A DNA stretch of 64,000 nt from the NCBI RefSeq assembly GCF_035594125.1, contig NC_087163.1:3547501-3611500 (forward strand). The letters are read 5' to 3'. This document shows positions 1 through 11,477 of this stretch, piece by piece (positions within the stretch are counted from its first letter, which is position 1; every line of letters starts with the position of its first letter). The DNA is from Scylla paramamosain. Its lineage: Eukaryota > Arthropoda > Malacostraca > Decapoda > Portunidae. The notes under the pieces were generated by a model. The model ran no database searches. It was not told the DNA's origin and saw nothing but the letters and a program-made list of their open reading frames with translations. A program made the position numbers and the translations under genes.

Positions 1-981
1 TTTACATTCATTAGAATAACATGTTAATTTATTGCATGCCATACAAACATCCACAACTAAAGGGATCATCATTGGCTCTTTTACTTGCTTATTGATTTAT
101 TATCAGTTCGTGAATGTTATTCTTTGCTAGTTTCAGTCTCTACATCAACTAATATATAGGTAGTAATTAAACAGACCAATGCTTTAACTACCAACTTTCA
201 TTTTTGTATATTATCCTTTCCTTTTCACCCATATATGCACCAAAAAAAATATGCAGAATTTTGTTTGTGTGTTTATTGAAAGAGTCTGCTTCTCAATATT
301 TTCCAGTATTATTTTTTTATTGACTGCTCTTCTTTTCTTATTTTTTTTAATTTCCTTTCCTATATATTATCACTGAGCTATGGCAGTGATTACAGCTCCT
401 GATGAATGAAGCAATGATTTTCTTTGGGATTCTGGGCTTTGGAAGGGCATTCAGAAAATGTAATTCTGCTTTGATATGCATATTAACTGGAATATAATAA
501 GAAATATTAATACATGCTTACCAGTATTTCACTTTTAACTTCTCATCATACAACACTTCTCACTCTCAAATGTGGTCCTTCAAACACTTCAAACTGCATA
601 TTGAAACAATCAGAGGTTTTACCATGTCAGCAGTTATTTAGTTTTTGGTTGTTAAGAATCTGATGAGATTATTGATTTATAACTCATAATTTGTGTAACA
701 ATGCTTTACTTGACAATGGTTCATTGCAGTTCCTGAATCATGGCAAGTTTGATAAGTCTACTAGCTGTGCAGAATGTGAATTGCAAAATGTCACAGTTGT
801 CAGTGTAACACAAAATACATATTATCTTGAAAGACAGCCCCCACCATTATTATTTTAATTATTACAAGCAAATGACTTCCATATTTTGATATACTCAGAC
901 AATGAATTTCAAATATCTTTCCCATCTGCACTTCATCAAATATTTTTCTTTTGAATAAGAAAGACATTGACTTGTTTACAG
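1..981. other. Intron sequence upstream of first visible Ig7 exon
   Basis: AT-rich sequence with no Ig-like reading frame and no recognisable element. It ends in the acceptor TTGTTTACAG of the first Ig7 exon. Whether more Ig7 variants or constitutive Ig5-6 exons lie to the left cannot be seen. Confidence 0.6.
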
Positions 982-1266
982 AAAAACCCAAACTTCTTCC
1001 TTTCACCTTTCCCATGGAAGTACAAGTAGGTCAGCTGCTGCAAGTCTCATGTACAGTATTGAGTGGAGATGACCCAATATCACTTAAGTGGCACAAGGAC
1101 AACGAACTCCTTCTCCCCTCCTCGAAGTTTATCATAAACAATGTAGTGGCAAGGATGAGTCAATTGATCCTTCAGGATATAGGACCAGAACATTCAGGAT
1201 CTTATACCTGTCATGCATTTAACAGCATTGGTGAAGCTGCTGTGTCCGATGTGCTAAATGTGAAGG
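982..1266 (+). CDS. Dscam: Dscam Ig7 alternative exon, variant 1 of 14
   Basis: A 285-nt exon between acceptor TTGTTTACAG and donor GTATGA, phase 1-1. It encodes a complete I-set-like Ig domain of about 95 residues. The first Cys is near residue 24 (LLQVSC), the core Trp near 37 (LKWHKD) and the second Cys near 77 (GSYTCHA). The domain ends in NVKG where most variants end in VNG. It groups with variants 2 and 3 through the EKP start and the PSSKFIIN/PSAKFMIN strand. A candidate selector lies 83 nt downstream. Confidence 0.93.
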
Positions 1267-1348
1267 GTATGATGTTTGAAGTTCATAATTTATATAATCA
1301 TATCCTATTTTATTGCTTTTTTTTTTTTTTTTGCTATATTTAATTTTA

Positions 1349-1367
1349 TCCCTGTTTCCTTCACTTC
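1349..1367 (+). promoter_or_regulatory. Candidate selector element after Ig7 variant 1
   Basis: TCCCTGTTTCCTTCACTTC matches the reverse complement of the docking region 16576-16593 (TCCCTGTTCCTTCATTTC) except for one extra T and one C opposite A. It lies 83 nt past the exon, within the spacing range of the stronger selectors. Function is inferred. Confidence 0.45.
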
Positions 1368-1423
1368 AAAATATTTTACCATACAAACATTTTAGAATCA
1401 TATTGTTCAAAATTTTCCTGCAG

Positions 1424-1708
1424 AAAAACCTGCAATTCTTCCTTTTGCCTTCCCCGTGGAGGTACAAGAAGGCCAACTGCTACAGGTAGCTTGTACAGTA
1501 ACAACTGGGGATGAACCAGTCACATTACAGTGGTACAAGGACAATCAGCCACTAACTCCCTCAGCCAAGTTCATGATAAATGACATTACATCGAAGATGA
1601 GTCTCCTCGTTCTTCAGGATGTAGGATCAGACCACACTGGATCCTATGAGTGTCATGCATACAACCCTGTTGGCAGAGCAACTTACTCTGCAGTTCTTAA
1701 AGTTAATG
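1424..1708 (+). CDS. Dscam: Dscam Ig7 alternative exon, variant 2 of 14
   Basis: A 285-nt exon (acceptor TTTTCCTGCAG, donor GTACAT), phase 1-1. The Ig domain has Cys in LLQVAC, Trp in LQWYKD and Cys in GSYECHA, and ends KVNG. It is the closest visible relative of variants 1 and 3 (shared EKP start, VQEGQLLQ strand, TTGDEPVTLQWYKD). It is only 157 nt from variant 1 and 154 nt from variant 3, the tightest spacing in the array. No convincing selector follows it; CCCTCATCC at 1784-1792 is a weak possibility. Confidence 0.93.
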
Positions 1709-1862
1709 GTACATTAATTTCAGAAAGAGTTTATTGCCTTGCTTTCATTGTTCACATTGATTTGCTTTGAACTTCCATAACTGCCCTCATCCCCACCATC
1801 CTCACCTTTTGCTATAAAAACAGCTATTAAGATAGTTTGAAAATCACACTTTTTTTCTACAG

Positions 1863-2147
1863 AAAAACCAAAAATCCTTCCTTTTGACTTTCCATCGGAA
1901 GTGAAAGAAGGCCAGCTCCTACAGTTGTCTTGTACTGTGACCACTGGGGATGACCCTGTGACCCTCCAGTGGTACAAAGATGATATACCTATTATTTCAT
2001 CTGCCAAATTTATGATCAACAAAGTTGACTCGAAGATGAGTTTCCTGATTCTGCGTGATGTTGGTTTAGATCACACAGGAACATATACTTGCTTAGCATT
2101 CAATCCAGTTGGCCAGCAAAAGTTTTCTGCCCAGCTGTGGGTCAATG
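1863..2147 (+). CDS. Dscam: Dscam Ig7 alternative exon, variant 3 of 14
   Basis: A 285-nt exon (acceptor TTTTTTCTACAG, donor GTAATA), phase 1-1. The Ig domain has Cys in LLQLSC, Trp in LQWYKDD and Cys in GTYTCLA, and ends WVNG. It belongs to the variant 1-3 group (EKPKILPF start, SAKFMIN). The 646 nt that follow up to variant 4 are AT-rich with a TTTA/poly-T stretch and nothing coding. No clear selector was found. Confidence 0.93.
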
Positions 2148-2793
2148 GTAATAATGCTGAATGTAATGTTCTTCATGTTGTAGTACCTAAATATGTTAAT
2201 AGTTTTGTGCAAAAAAGCATGAAATTTTCATAAATTCTCATTATTTTTCGTTTTCTCAAGTTTGAAACTCTATTTTCCTCTATTTATAATCATATTATGT
2301 TGAGTTTGGACTTCAAACATTTTCATGGCTTGTTTGAGGGGTTGGGAACTAGGTGTTCATGGTGGGTTTTTCTTCAGATTTTCCTGTCTGAATACTGTGT
2401 TTTATGATGAAAGCACATCTGTCTTTTATTTTTATTTTTTATTTATTTATTTATTTATTTTTTTTTTTTTCATCTTGTCATGAAGATTTTGCTATATTGA
2501 CTGAAGGTAAAAATATATATTTGTGATATTAAAGTGGACCCTTAATATTTCATTCAGATTCTATTAGCAAACAGAAAATACAATGGCTTTGGCCTCTACC
2601 TTTCCTCTTTGTTCATTAATTGTGGTTAATGAACAATATGCTTATTTTTATTTTTATTCTTGGTGAACTCTTCCTTCACAAGAGGCATATCTTGTGAGCA
2701 TAAGCAGAAGACATTAACTATTGTTGTTACAGAAAATGCACAAAGCAGACTGAAAAGCCCACTCCAATGACTGGTGTTGCATCTCCTTTACAG

Positions 2794-3084
2794 CAGCACC
2801 AGTGATCATGCCTTTTATGATTCCTCCTGAGAACTTTGAAGGTGTGTCCATCCAGATCCTGTGCACCTTGTTGTCTGGTGATGATCCAGTCACTCTTTAT
2901 TGGCTCAAGGACAAGATTAGTATGAATACAGATAGTCTAGATGGCACAACCATCAACAACGTTGGTTCACGCACCTCCATGCTTGCCATCCCTAGTGTGG
3001 AGCAGCAGCATTCGGGGGAATACACATGTGTGGCATCAAATCGTGCTGGCCAGGCAAACCACAGTGTCACACTTAATGTTCTTG
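2794..3084 (+). CDS. Dscam: Dscam Ig7 alternative exon, variant 4 of 14
   Basis: A 291-nt exon, phase 1-1, the longest of the array. The acceptor is a tandem NAGNAG (CTCCTTTACAGCAG). Using the first AG gives AAPVIMPF, whose length matches the other variants; using the second (start 2797) removes one Ala and keeps phase. The Ig domain has Cys in IQILC, Trp in LYWLKD and Cys in GEYTCVA. It ends NVLG, an unusual end. It stands alone between the variant 1-3 group and variant 5. Confidence 0.92.
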
Positions 3085-3619
3085 GTACATCATTTATGAA
3101 TGTCATCTGATTACCTGTTAACATTTTGTTTAGTTTTTTTATATTTTGCCATCTTTAAAAACATACCTTATGCCCTACCTTTACCACTTACTTATGCTAT
3201 ATGCAATTGAAATTCATATAATATTGGTACACTTTGTAGAGATTTTACAGTTTTCAAAATGAATACCATTAAAACTGTATTATCCTCAAGAAACCTTTCA
3301 AATTTTTGTCATACTACAGTTACTAGTGCAAGACATTCAGTCTTTCAGTAATACAAGAAGATTAATATCTTCAGAGCTTATGTTAAATTCTTATTAACCA
3401 CATTTGCCTTTGTTTACTATACAAGCATTAGATGCCATATATTTAAAAAAATATTCATATAAGTACACAAAGTAAAAAAAAAAAATTGTACAAAAGGGAT
3501 GACCCCACTTCACAACCCATCATAACTTGTTTCTCATCAGCTCTCCTTCCCTGGTACCTTAAAGTGCTCAATGATAACAAACAAAGCAACTGCATATAGT
3601 GGTATTTATCCCCACTCAG

Positions 3620-3904
3620 TCCCGCCTCGCATCATCCCCTTCCACTTTGAGGAACACATTCGCGCTGGAAGTTTAGTTCAAGTCATCTGTGTTGTTGGAG
3701 AGGGAGACTCTCCTATTGACATACGCTGGACCCTTCATGGTGAAGAAGTGCGGCCTAAGCTTGGCATCTTCACCCAGCGTGTGGGAGAGAGGACCTCCAT
3801 TTTAAGTATTGACAGAGTGGGCTCAGAGCATCGTGGATCCTACACGTGTCTGGCCAGTAATCATGCTGGCCAGACCAACCACACAGAAACTCTTTGGGTT
3901 AATG
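3620..3904 (+). CDS. Dscam: Dscam Ig7 alternative exon, variant 5 of 14
   Basis: A 285-nt exon (acceptor CCCACTCAG, donor GTATGC), phase 1-1. It begins VPPRIIPF. Cys lies in VQVIC, Trp in IRWTLHGEE and Cys in GSYTCLA, and the exon ends WVNG. It carries an N-glycosylation sequon, NHT, near the C-terminal end. It is followed by a 1.7-kb intron rich in ATT and CT repeats. A tentative selector lies 128 nt downstream (4032-4043). Confidence 0.93.
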
Positions 3905-4031
3905 GTATGCTCAGCATTGGATGTTATGGCAACAATGCTCCCAATAACACAGCATCCAATAAGCCTTAACTTTGAATACAGAATTGCACTTTTGATTTGT
4001 GTTGCTGATTTATAATGATTGCATACAAGTT

Positions 4032-4043
4032 CTGTTTTTCATT
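4032..4043 (+). promoter_or_regulatory. Weak candidate selector after Ig7 variant 5
   Basis: CTGTTTTTCATT resembles CTGTTCCTTCATT, the reverse complement of docking positions 16578-16590, with one base missing and one G-U wobble. It sits 128 nt past the exon. This is weak evidence in T-rich sequence. Confidence 0.2.
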
Positions 4044-4246
4044 GCCTTCCCTTTATTGATATTTGTTTATTGCTACCTTCTTAGAGTATTTTGGCTACCA
4101 AAATTCTGCCTGGTTATTGTTTTTGTCCTTTATATAATTTTGCAGTTGCATTTTTCTCTAGGATTTGTTTTATGTACTTGTTTTATTTATTATTTTTTTT
4201 ATCTTATTCCCTTCTTTGTACCATTGTTTGGTATCTTTCTAGAAGA

Positions 4247-4265
4247 AAACTATTTATTATTATTA

Positions 4266-4311
<46 letters not shown>

Positions 4312-4343
4312 CATTATTATTATTATTATTATTATAAAAAAAA

Positions 4344-4413
<70 letters not shown>
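4247..4413. repeat. (ATT)n trinucleotide microsatellite
   Basis: About 165 bp of ATT/TTA repeat, broken once by an A-rich spacer near 4335-4345, inside the intron after Ig7 variant 5. Long leucine or isoleucine runs read here are repeat artefacts. Confidence 0.95.
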
Positions 4414-5024
4414 TATCTTTTTTTATATATAGCTTCTGAACCATTTCCATATATATACATATTGAAGGTGAAAGAAAATACAAATGAGTTCTCAGATAAA
4501 GTACGGTTGTGCATTTCTGTATTGTAAAGGTTAATACTGAAGAAAAACTTTTATACAGATAATCTGTTGTCATTATATTTTGATATAATATTTTGAAATG
4601 CTTGAGTTATATTGTGATATAGAAAGTATATAGTTGTTACCAGGAATGTCACCAAATGTTAATCACTGTTGTAGGCATGAGCCTTAATGTAGTAGATATT
4701 CTATGATGCCATTTTTTTTTTCTTTTTTCTTTTTATGTTGTTTCAGTATTTTCCAAATTCCTATCCTACAGTGCCCCAGATCCTATTATCACAACCCCAG
4801 GTTTCCTTAAATTCATGTTGAATTTGTGCACAGTAAGGTGTTCTGTTGCTGCTTTTATGGGTATTGAGTCCAGTCCTTAGTTCAATAAAACATTCTGTTG
4901 TTGGAGTTTTGCTGTGAGGTCTTTTCTAGTTGTCATTTTGGTCATTACAGTCTTACATTAATGTGATACTTGCAGATTTTTACCCACTGTTTTTTCATGG
5001 TCATCTGTTGTTGACATTTTGCTG

Positions 5025-5178
<154 letters not shown>

Positions 5179-5589
5179 CTTTTCATTTGTTATTGCAGTT
5201 TTTTGTTGTTAGCTAGTGTTAGATATCTGGTTGCTGTGCATTGAGTCAACTTGCCAAGCTGTGCTTGGCCATCACAGACATGCTTACCAATCATGAAATG
5301 GAATCACTTCTGCCAAATCCTTATATTGATAATGAATTTCTCTTCTTACATTTACCATAAAATAAGTATACAAAGAAACTTATTATAAGTATAGAATCAA
5401 CAGTGTATTCAATGAACCTCTCAAGGAGGATAGTCTGCCCTTGTCGTCACAAGTTGGTCATCAGAATTTTGTGTGATGTTCCTTGAGAATTAAATAAATA
5501 TGTACATAACAACAATATGACTTATAGTCACTCTTTTATCAGGTGGGTAAAAATGAGCTTTTGAAAAAAAATCTGACACTGAATTTCAG

Positions 5590-5874
5590 AACCTCCACAA
5601 ATCAGACCCTTTCAATTTGAGCCTGAACTCCTGGCGGGTCAAGATACTCAACTGCAGTGCTATGTGGTCCATGGTGATCCCCCACTGAACATTATGTGGT
5701 ACTTCCAAGGGAAGGAGGTGTCTAACATGATGGGGGTCAGAACTCTGAAGTTAGGAGGAAAGTCAAACATTTTGAGCATTGAACATGTCACTCATGGCCA
5801 TGCAGGAACATATACTTGCATGGTCTCCAACTTTGCTGGCAAAGCACAGTACAGTGCCAATCTCACAGTCCATG
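5590..5874 (+). CDS. Dscam: Dscam Ig7 alternative exon, variant 6 of 14
   Basis: A 285-nt exon (acceptor TGAATTTCAG, donor GTAGTA), phase 1-1. It starts EPPQIRPF. Cys lies in TQLQC, Trp in IMWYFQG and Cys in GTYTCMV, and the exon ends TVHG. It pairs with variant 7: both share IRPF.FE, WYF, SILSIEHVTH or a close form, and YTC..SN.AG. A weak selector-like CTCCCTATCCT lies 119 nt downstream. Confidence 0.93.
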
Positions 5875-5992
5875 GTAGTAATCTTAAAGACATTTTTTGT
5901 GCATTTATTTAGTGTGTGTATATAATTAATATTTTAGATGCTCCTTTTTGCTGTATTATGTTAATTTGTTATTCAGTTTATACCTTCACACC

Positions 5993-6003
5993 CTCCCTAT
6001 CCT
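5993..6003 (+). promoter_or_regulatory. Weak candidate selector after Ig7 variant 6
   Basis: CTCCCTATCCT equals the selector core CTCCCTGTTCCT with one base lost and one changed. It lies 119 nt past the exon, the same distance range as better copies. Confidence 0.25.
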
Positions 6004-6132
6004 CTGCTTCCCATTCCTTGTTATACACCTGAACTTACAGTAGGTCTTTTCAGAATTAGGTTGTTTATTTTTGTTTTATTTCAATTATATAAGACAAGTA
6101 TTAAAGACAATTCATGCATAAATGCTCTGTTC

Positions 6133-6163
<31 letters not shown>

Positions 6164-7498
6164 TCTGGCCCATGCTGGTAATATTCTTGAATTCAAAGCC
6201 AAGCTTGATATCTGAAAAAAAATGGAAACATGACAGTACAGACATAGCTCTTTAACTGTATATCAAAACTAGGTAAATACGTACACACAAATACACACAC
6301 AACTTGTTAGAATTGCTTAAGATAAATACCTAACATGAAAATTTTCTAACATTGGTATATTTCTGTAGATGTTTATTTTAATTTATTTGTATGAAAAGTT
6401 TCATGGTTGGATAAATCTGTAAGTACTTACTTTTTGCATTAGGACATGTTTCCAACACAACACCATTCCTTTTTGAAAGTATACATGATTGTAATTGTCA
6501 GGTATACTGAAGTTAGAATTAGTATAAGTAAGCTTTTTAGCATTTGGTGGAATATTGAAGTATAACAACATTCTCTCTTGTAAATAATACTTAGCCATTC
6601 GTAAAATGGCATTGATTAAATAAATGCTGAATAGGAAAAGAGCTGTCAAGATATTCAGATTACAAATCAGCCATTCTGTTAAATGGGTTAGATTGGAAAT
6701 CCTGTATGCATTATGAAGCTGAGTATCTCAGAGCTCAAAGAGGAGAGTTTGTAATGTGGAAGGATTTCATGAAAGTATGAAATGGAGGGAGAAGTTAGTA
6801 ACAAGGCAGTAAAGTAAGAACAACCACTGCTTGTAGGTATAGAATCAGACAGGATTTATACATATGGACAAATAGATAGAGGAATTATGAATATGATGCA
6901 ACATAATTAAGCCACTGGAAATAGTCAACTATGCAGGAACAGATACATGGTACAAATTAAGCAAACAGTATGTTCAGAAAGGTATTAGGTGATGGTCAAG
7001 AGAACCTAAAGCATGTAATTTGTGAAACAGTTAAAATACCTGGAAAAAAAAAAATAATAATAATAATAATGAGTGAAAGCATGGGAAGCTGTCAACAGGT
7101 TTTTTTCTGAGAAAAGTGTACAAAAATAGAATGAATGTAATCACACAAGGAGATGAGAAATTTTGCTTGGGTGACTTAGGATAGACAGATATTTAATTAA
7201 CAGTGCTGGGTGGAGAAGGTTATATGAGGCATGTCCTGCAGTAGAGCTGCAGAGGTTGATGGTGCTGATGAGAACTAAATTTGTTTAAAGAGAGATTATT
7301 CTTGATATGATAAGAAATACTGGAAGAATATATACAAGGGAAGCAAGGAAAACAATTAAAAATGTAAGGAAATTACTATCTGTGAAATAGTAAAGCTTGT
7401 TGCTTAAAGGGGAATGGAATGTGAGAAATGTATGTAATATGCTGATTGCAGGACTTTCATTAGAAATGTATTGCCAATTAAACTTTTGTATGATGACA

Positions 7499-7764
<266 letters not shown>

Positions 7765-8035
7765 TCTTATTTATTTATTTTTTTTTTTTTTTTAGCTCTG
7801 TAAGTGACAACATGACAGGGTATGCTTTCATACATGGTCATTTTTCTGAACAAATGTTATCATTAGCTGGGGAATGGAGTAAGTGTTGGTCAGTTTTTTA
7901 AGAAAAAAAGTTATTTGTCTGCTTTCTCACTGTAAAAGACTCAGCAGTGCTGTTTTACTGTTCAAGAAAATATCTCCTAATAATAAATACATATAGTAAC
8001 TTAGAATGCAAGAAAAAAAAAAATGTGATTTGCAG

Positions 8036-8320
8036 AACCTCCTCGTATCCGCCCATTCTCCTTCGAAGGGGAAATCAGAGCAGGAAAGGACACTCAGATA
8101 ACTTGCTATGTGACTGATGGTGACACACCTATGACCATCAGGTGGTATTTCCATAGTCAAGAAGTGTCTCCTGCCATGGGTGTGACTACTGTTAAGCTAG
8201 GAACCCGGTCGAGTATTCTTTCTATAGAGCACGTGACTCATGACCACTCTGGGAAGTACACGTGTGCTGCATCCAATATTGCAGGCGAAGCCCAGTTTTC
8301 AGCAACTCTTTCTGTCAATG
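8036..8320 (+). CDS. Dscam: Dscam Ig7 alternative exon, variant 7 of 14
   Basis: A 285-nt exon (acceptor GTGATTTGCAG, donor GTATCA), phase 1-1. It starts EPPRIRPF. Cys lies in TQITC, Trp in IRWYFHS and Cys in GKYTCAA, and the exon ends SVNG. It is the sister of variant 6. A candidate selector with two matching blocks lies 128 nt downstream. Confidence 0.93.
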
Positions 8321-8447
8321 GTATCAGTGGTTAAAGCTTTCTGTATACCATGAATAGAGATGTGTATAGTTATAGCTTTTTAGTACATGTTAGTAAGGCA
8401 ATGATTGGCTTTGTTTTGCTGTGCTAAAATTCAGATCCACTAATGGT

Positions 8448-8468
8448 TTCTCCCTAATCCTGATTTCT
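8448..8468 (+). promoter_or_regulatory. Candidate selector element after Ig7 variant 7
   Basis: The element holds TTCTCCCT, then TCCT, then ATTTCT, in the same order and nearly the same spacing as the reverse complement of docking 16575-16596. Two central bases differ (AA for GT) and one base is missing. It lies 128 nt downstream of the exon. Confidence 0.45.
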
Positions 8469-8609
8469 TTTACTATTATATATATATAGTCCCATCTTAT
8501 AAGGAATTGTGCACCTTCAGACTAATCACTGTATAGACCATGTTCTATGGTATCTCAGTGTTTCATTTAAAGCAGTTACATATTCACATCCACTGTATTC
8601 TGACCACAG

Positions 8610-8897
8610 ATCCACCAGTCATCATCCCCATAGATTTTGGTGGGACAGACCTGTATGAAGGAGGCATTGCCACTGCCACTTGTGTAGTTAGTCAGGGCAG
8701 CCTTCCTCTCATAGTCACCTGGACCTACAATGGAAACTTATTAGAGAGTGACCAGTATCGAACAATCCACAGTTTTGGAAAGAGAACAAGTATCTTGACC
8801 ATTGAGCCTTTGAATCACCATCACCAAGGAATATATGGGTGTGCAGCCTCAAATGCAGCAGGAACATATCAGGTGGAAGCCGAATTGGTTATTCAGG
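8610..8897 (+). CDS. Dscam: Dscam Ig7 alternative exon, variant 8 of 14
   Basis: A 288-nt exon (acceptor TCTGACCACAG, donor GTAAAA), phase 1-1. It starts DPPVIIPIDFGG, which begins the PI.FG group that continues to variant 13. Cys lies in ATATC, Trp in VTWTYNG and Cys in GIYGCAA, and the exon ends VIQG. No clear selector follows; TGTTCCTG at 8971-8978 is a short match only. The 650 nt to variant 9 hold nothing coding. Confidence 0.93.
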
Positions 8898-9547
8898 GTA
8901 AAACAGACTTGTGATTCAGGAATATTATGAGCATGGTTGAACAAGTGTTTTATCCAAAGCTGGCATATGATGTTCCTGTAATCATTGAATATGGATGAAA
9001 TGTGAAGTAGTTCCAATGTTTACTTGCAAAGATATACATATGCAGTGAATACAGCATAGTTGATGAGCATAATGAAATTGCCTTTTAAAGTTAATTAGAA
9101 ATTATAATTAATAGTTTTCAGAAATAGGAAATGGTTCTAATCTGATATCATAAATGGAATACCAGCTGACACTCTGTTATAAGCTTAATTTATCACATCT
9201 GCTGTCTGTGGCTTTATGGTGTTTATTTGCATTGTATTTGGTCTATGAGAAAATCATGCTGATTATTATTCACTGAAATCTCTTTAAAACTGAGGGGCAT
9301 GGAAACATAATCCAGCTACAAGTGCTCTGGCATTCTACCATTCTTGTAGAATAACTGTGTAATATCCAAATACTGATTTTCTCCCTGCTTCTTCACAGTT
9401 TTGATGAAATACAGTGATGCTAAAAATAAAGAAAATATTATGGGTGACATAACTAAAAAGACACATTTGATGTGCTTGCCAAGGCCTCATTTTGGGGACA
9501 CCAACTTTAGATTTTTTAAAGTTAAATAGTTGTTTTCCAAATTACAG

Positions 9548-9835
9548 AGCTGCCCTTAATAATGCCTGTAAGCTTTGGAGATTTTGAGGTGTACAGTGGA
9601 GACTCAGTGCAGGCAAGCTGCATGGCCAGGAAAGGTGACTTGCCCATGACATTCACTTGGCGCTTCCAAGGCTCTGTTGTAAATCCTTCCATGGAAGTGA
9701 AAATTGTCAAGTTTGGACCAAGAAATAGTGTACTTTCTATAAGCAATGTGGAGGCACATCATCAAGGAATATACATATGTGAAGTTACAAATATTGCTGG
9801 GACATCTCAATTTGCTACTGAACTGAAAGTGAATG
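9548..9835 (+). CDS. Dscam: Dscam Ig7 alternative exon, variant 9 of 14
   Basis: A 288-nt exon (acceptor CCAAATTACAG, donor GTAGGA), phase 1-1. It starts ELPLIMPVSFGD. Cys lies in VQASC, Trp in FTWRFQG and Cys in GIYICEV, and the exon ends KVNG. It belongs to the variant 8-13 group (HHQG before the second Cys, MARKGD-type loop). TTCTCCTG at 9919-9926, 84 nt downstream, is a weak selector-like match. The 499-nt intron to variant 10 shows nothing coding. Confidence 0.93.
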
Positions 9836-9918
9836 GTAGGAACTCATTAGAAGGGATAAAGTAACTTGAGAGTTATGCCTAATTGTGGTGAATTTTTGTT
9901 GCTAACATACATCCTTGC

Positions 9919-9926
9919 TTCTCCTG
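9919..9926 (+). promoter_or_regulatory. Very weak selector-like match after Ig7 variant 9
   Basis: TTCTCCTG shares only the first half of the selector core with one C missing. It is listed because its 84-nt spacing fits the stronger copies. Confidence 0.12.
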
Positions 9927-10334
9927 AATTTGTACTGTACTGACACCCTAACCTTGCACTCATTTGCTATTCCTCATCAGTCACTGAATTGTTTGAAAAT
10001 ATGTCAAATATTTTGCAAAAAATCACATAAGCAACTGAATATATCACCAGGAATTAGAGTATATTTGTTGCAGTTTTCTGGAGGCAGAAAATGCATTGTC
10101 ATTGTCCTTCAGTATGTAATTGAAAGTGGTTGGGATATCATATGGAACAGATCAAAATCTTTAATTTCAAATGAAACAATGCTATGGGATCTTTATTTCA
10201 TGCCAATGATGTATTTTGATCGGCATCTATTAATCCAAAGTTTATTTTGGAATATCTATGATGATTAAATGTGCTTCTCTCTGTTCCTTATGACATAATT
10301 TGTTAAAAGCCTGAGCAGTTAATTTTTTTTCCAG

Positions 10335-10622
10335 AGCCTCCCATGTTAACCCCCATAAGTTTTGGGGAACCCACCTTTTTTGAGGGCGACTTGGCTCAGG
10401 TCACATGTGTGCTCAGGAAAGGAGACCAACCAGTCACCTTCAGTTGGATGTTTGACGGTGTAGGCTTAACCCAAGCAGACAGCATAAATGTTCTTGATGT
10501 GGGTGGCAGGACCAGTATTTTGACATTAGACCCTGTTCGAGCCCATCACCAGGGAACATACAGTTGTCATGCCACAAATGTGGCTGGCACAGCTGAAGTG
10601 AAGGCAAAACTCAGTGTCAATG
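10335..10622 (+). CDS. Dscam: Dscam Ig7 alternative exon, variant 10 of 14
   Basis: A 288-nt exon (acceptor TTTTTTTTCCAG, donor GTACAA), phase 1-1. It starts EPPMLTPISFGE. Cys lies near residue 25 (VTCVLRKGD), Trp near 38 (FSWMFDG) and the second Cys in GTYSCHA; it ends SVNG. Variants 10-13 share EGD..QV.C, RKGD or QKGD, W.FNG or W.FDG, TSILTLDPVR or a close form, and HQG. They look like the youngest duplicates. A near-perfect selector lies 91 nt downstream. Confidence 0.94.
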
Positions 10623-10712
10623 GTACAATAGTTCTTTCTATCATTGGTTTGGGATGCTGTTTTCTTACTTGGATTGGCTGTATGGGTTTTCTGCCTCTGA
10701 TAGGTCACTGCA

Positions 10713-10725
10713 TCTCCCTGTTCCT
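10713..10725 (+). promoter_or_regulatory. Strong candidate selector after Ig7 variant 10
   Basis: TCTCCCTGTTCCT is exactly complementary to docking positions 16583-16595 (AGGAACAGGGAGA). It lies 91 nt past the exon and 59 nt before variant 11. It may act by forming an RNA duplex that activates variant 10; that role is inferred from the known Dscam docking/selector mechanism. Confidence 0.72.
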
Positions 10726-10783
10726 CCTATGCCATTATGGCAAAGTTGTTTCACTAAAATAAGTCATACCATTTTTATTACAG

Positions 10784-11071
10784 AGCCTCCTGAGTTATTG
10801 CCTATAGAATTTGGTGTGGAGGCTTTCTATGAGGGTGATGTAGCCCAGGCCAGCTGTAGGATGAGAAAGGGGGATCGACCAGTTACATTTCGGTGGTTGT
10901 TCAATGGCGTAGATGTTGTAAACACGGAGAGCACAATGGTAAACAACCTGGGAGGAACCACCAGCATCCTGATTCTTGACCCTGTGAGAGCACATCACCA
11001 AGGCATCTACAGCTGTAGTGCTTCTAATGATGCTGGAGTTGCCCAAGTAGAAGCAACTGTGATAGTTAATG
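10784..11071 (+). CDS. Dscam: Dscam Ig7 alternative exon, variant 11 of 14
   Basis: A 288-nt exon (acceptor TTTTTATTACAG, donor GTACAC), phase 1-1, only 161 nt from variant 10. It starts EPPELLPIEFGV. Cys lies in AQASC, Trp in FRWLFNG and Cys in GIYSCSA, and the exon ends IVNG. Its strong similarity to variants 10 and 12 supports recent duplication. Confidence 0.94.
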
Positions 11072-11167
11072 GTACACTGTTGACTGTTGTGAATCTTGTT
11101 TTTTGGGTGGGTGCTGGTACTAACCCATTGGATCTGCCAATCTAGGGTTCAGTGAACACTGTCCTCG

Positions 11168-11181
11168 TCTCCCTGTTCCTT
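11168..11181 (+). promoter_or_regulatory. Strong candidate selector after Ig7 variant 11
   Basis: TCTCCCTGTTCCTT is exactly complementary to docking positions 16582-16595. It lies 97 nt past the exon. The flanking intron has diverged from the introns after variants 10 and 12, so the block stands out as conserved. Confidence 0.74.
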
Positions 11182-11477
11182 TTGAGTTAGAAAAGTATTA
11201 CCAAGTCCCACCAGTATGCATTTGCAAAATGTATTAGGGAAGTTTCTGTTGATATATCAAGGTATTTATTGTTTACCACTGGTTTAGGTGAAAGTAGAAT
11301 GTTTTAGAAAAATTTATTCAGGAGAGCCTTAGGTTGTCAGCCTTTATTCATCATGCTTAATATTTCTATGTATATTCAGATGAGTATTCTCATTTTCTTA
11401 TAATATTGATCTTTTTTTAATGTGTGATTTGATTTCCATAGTAAAATATTAATACTAGACATTTCATTATCTTACAG

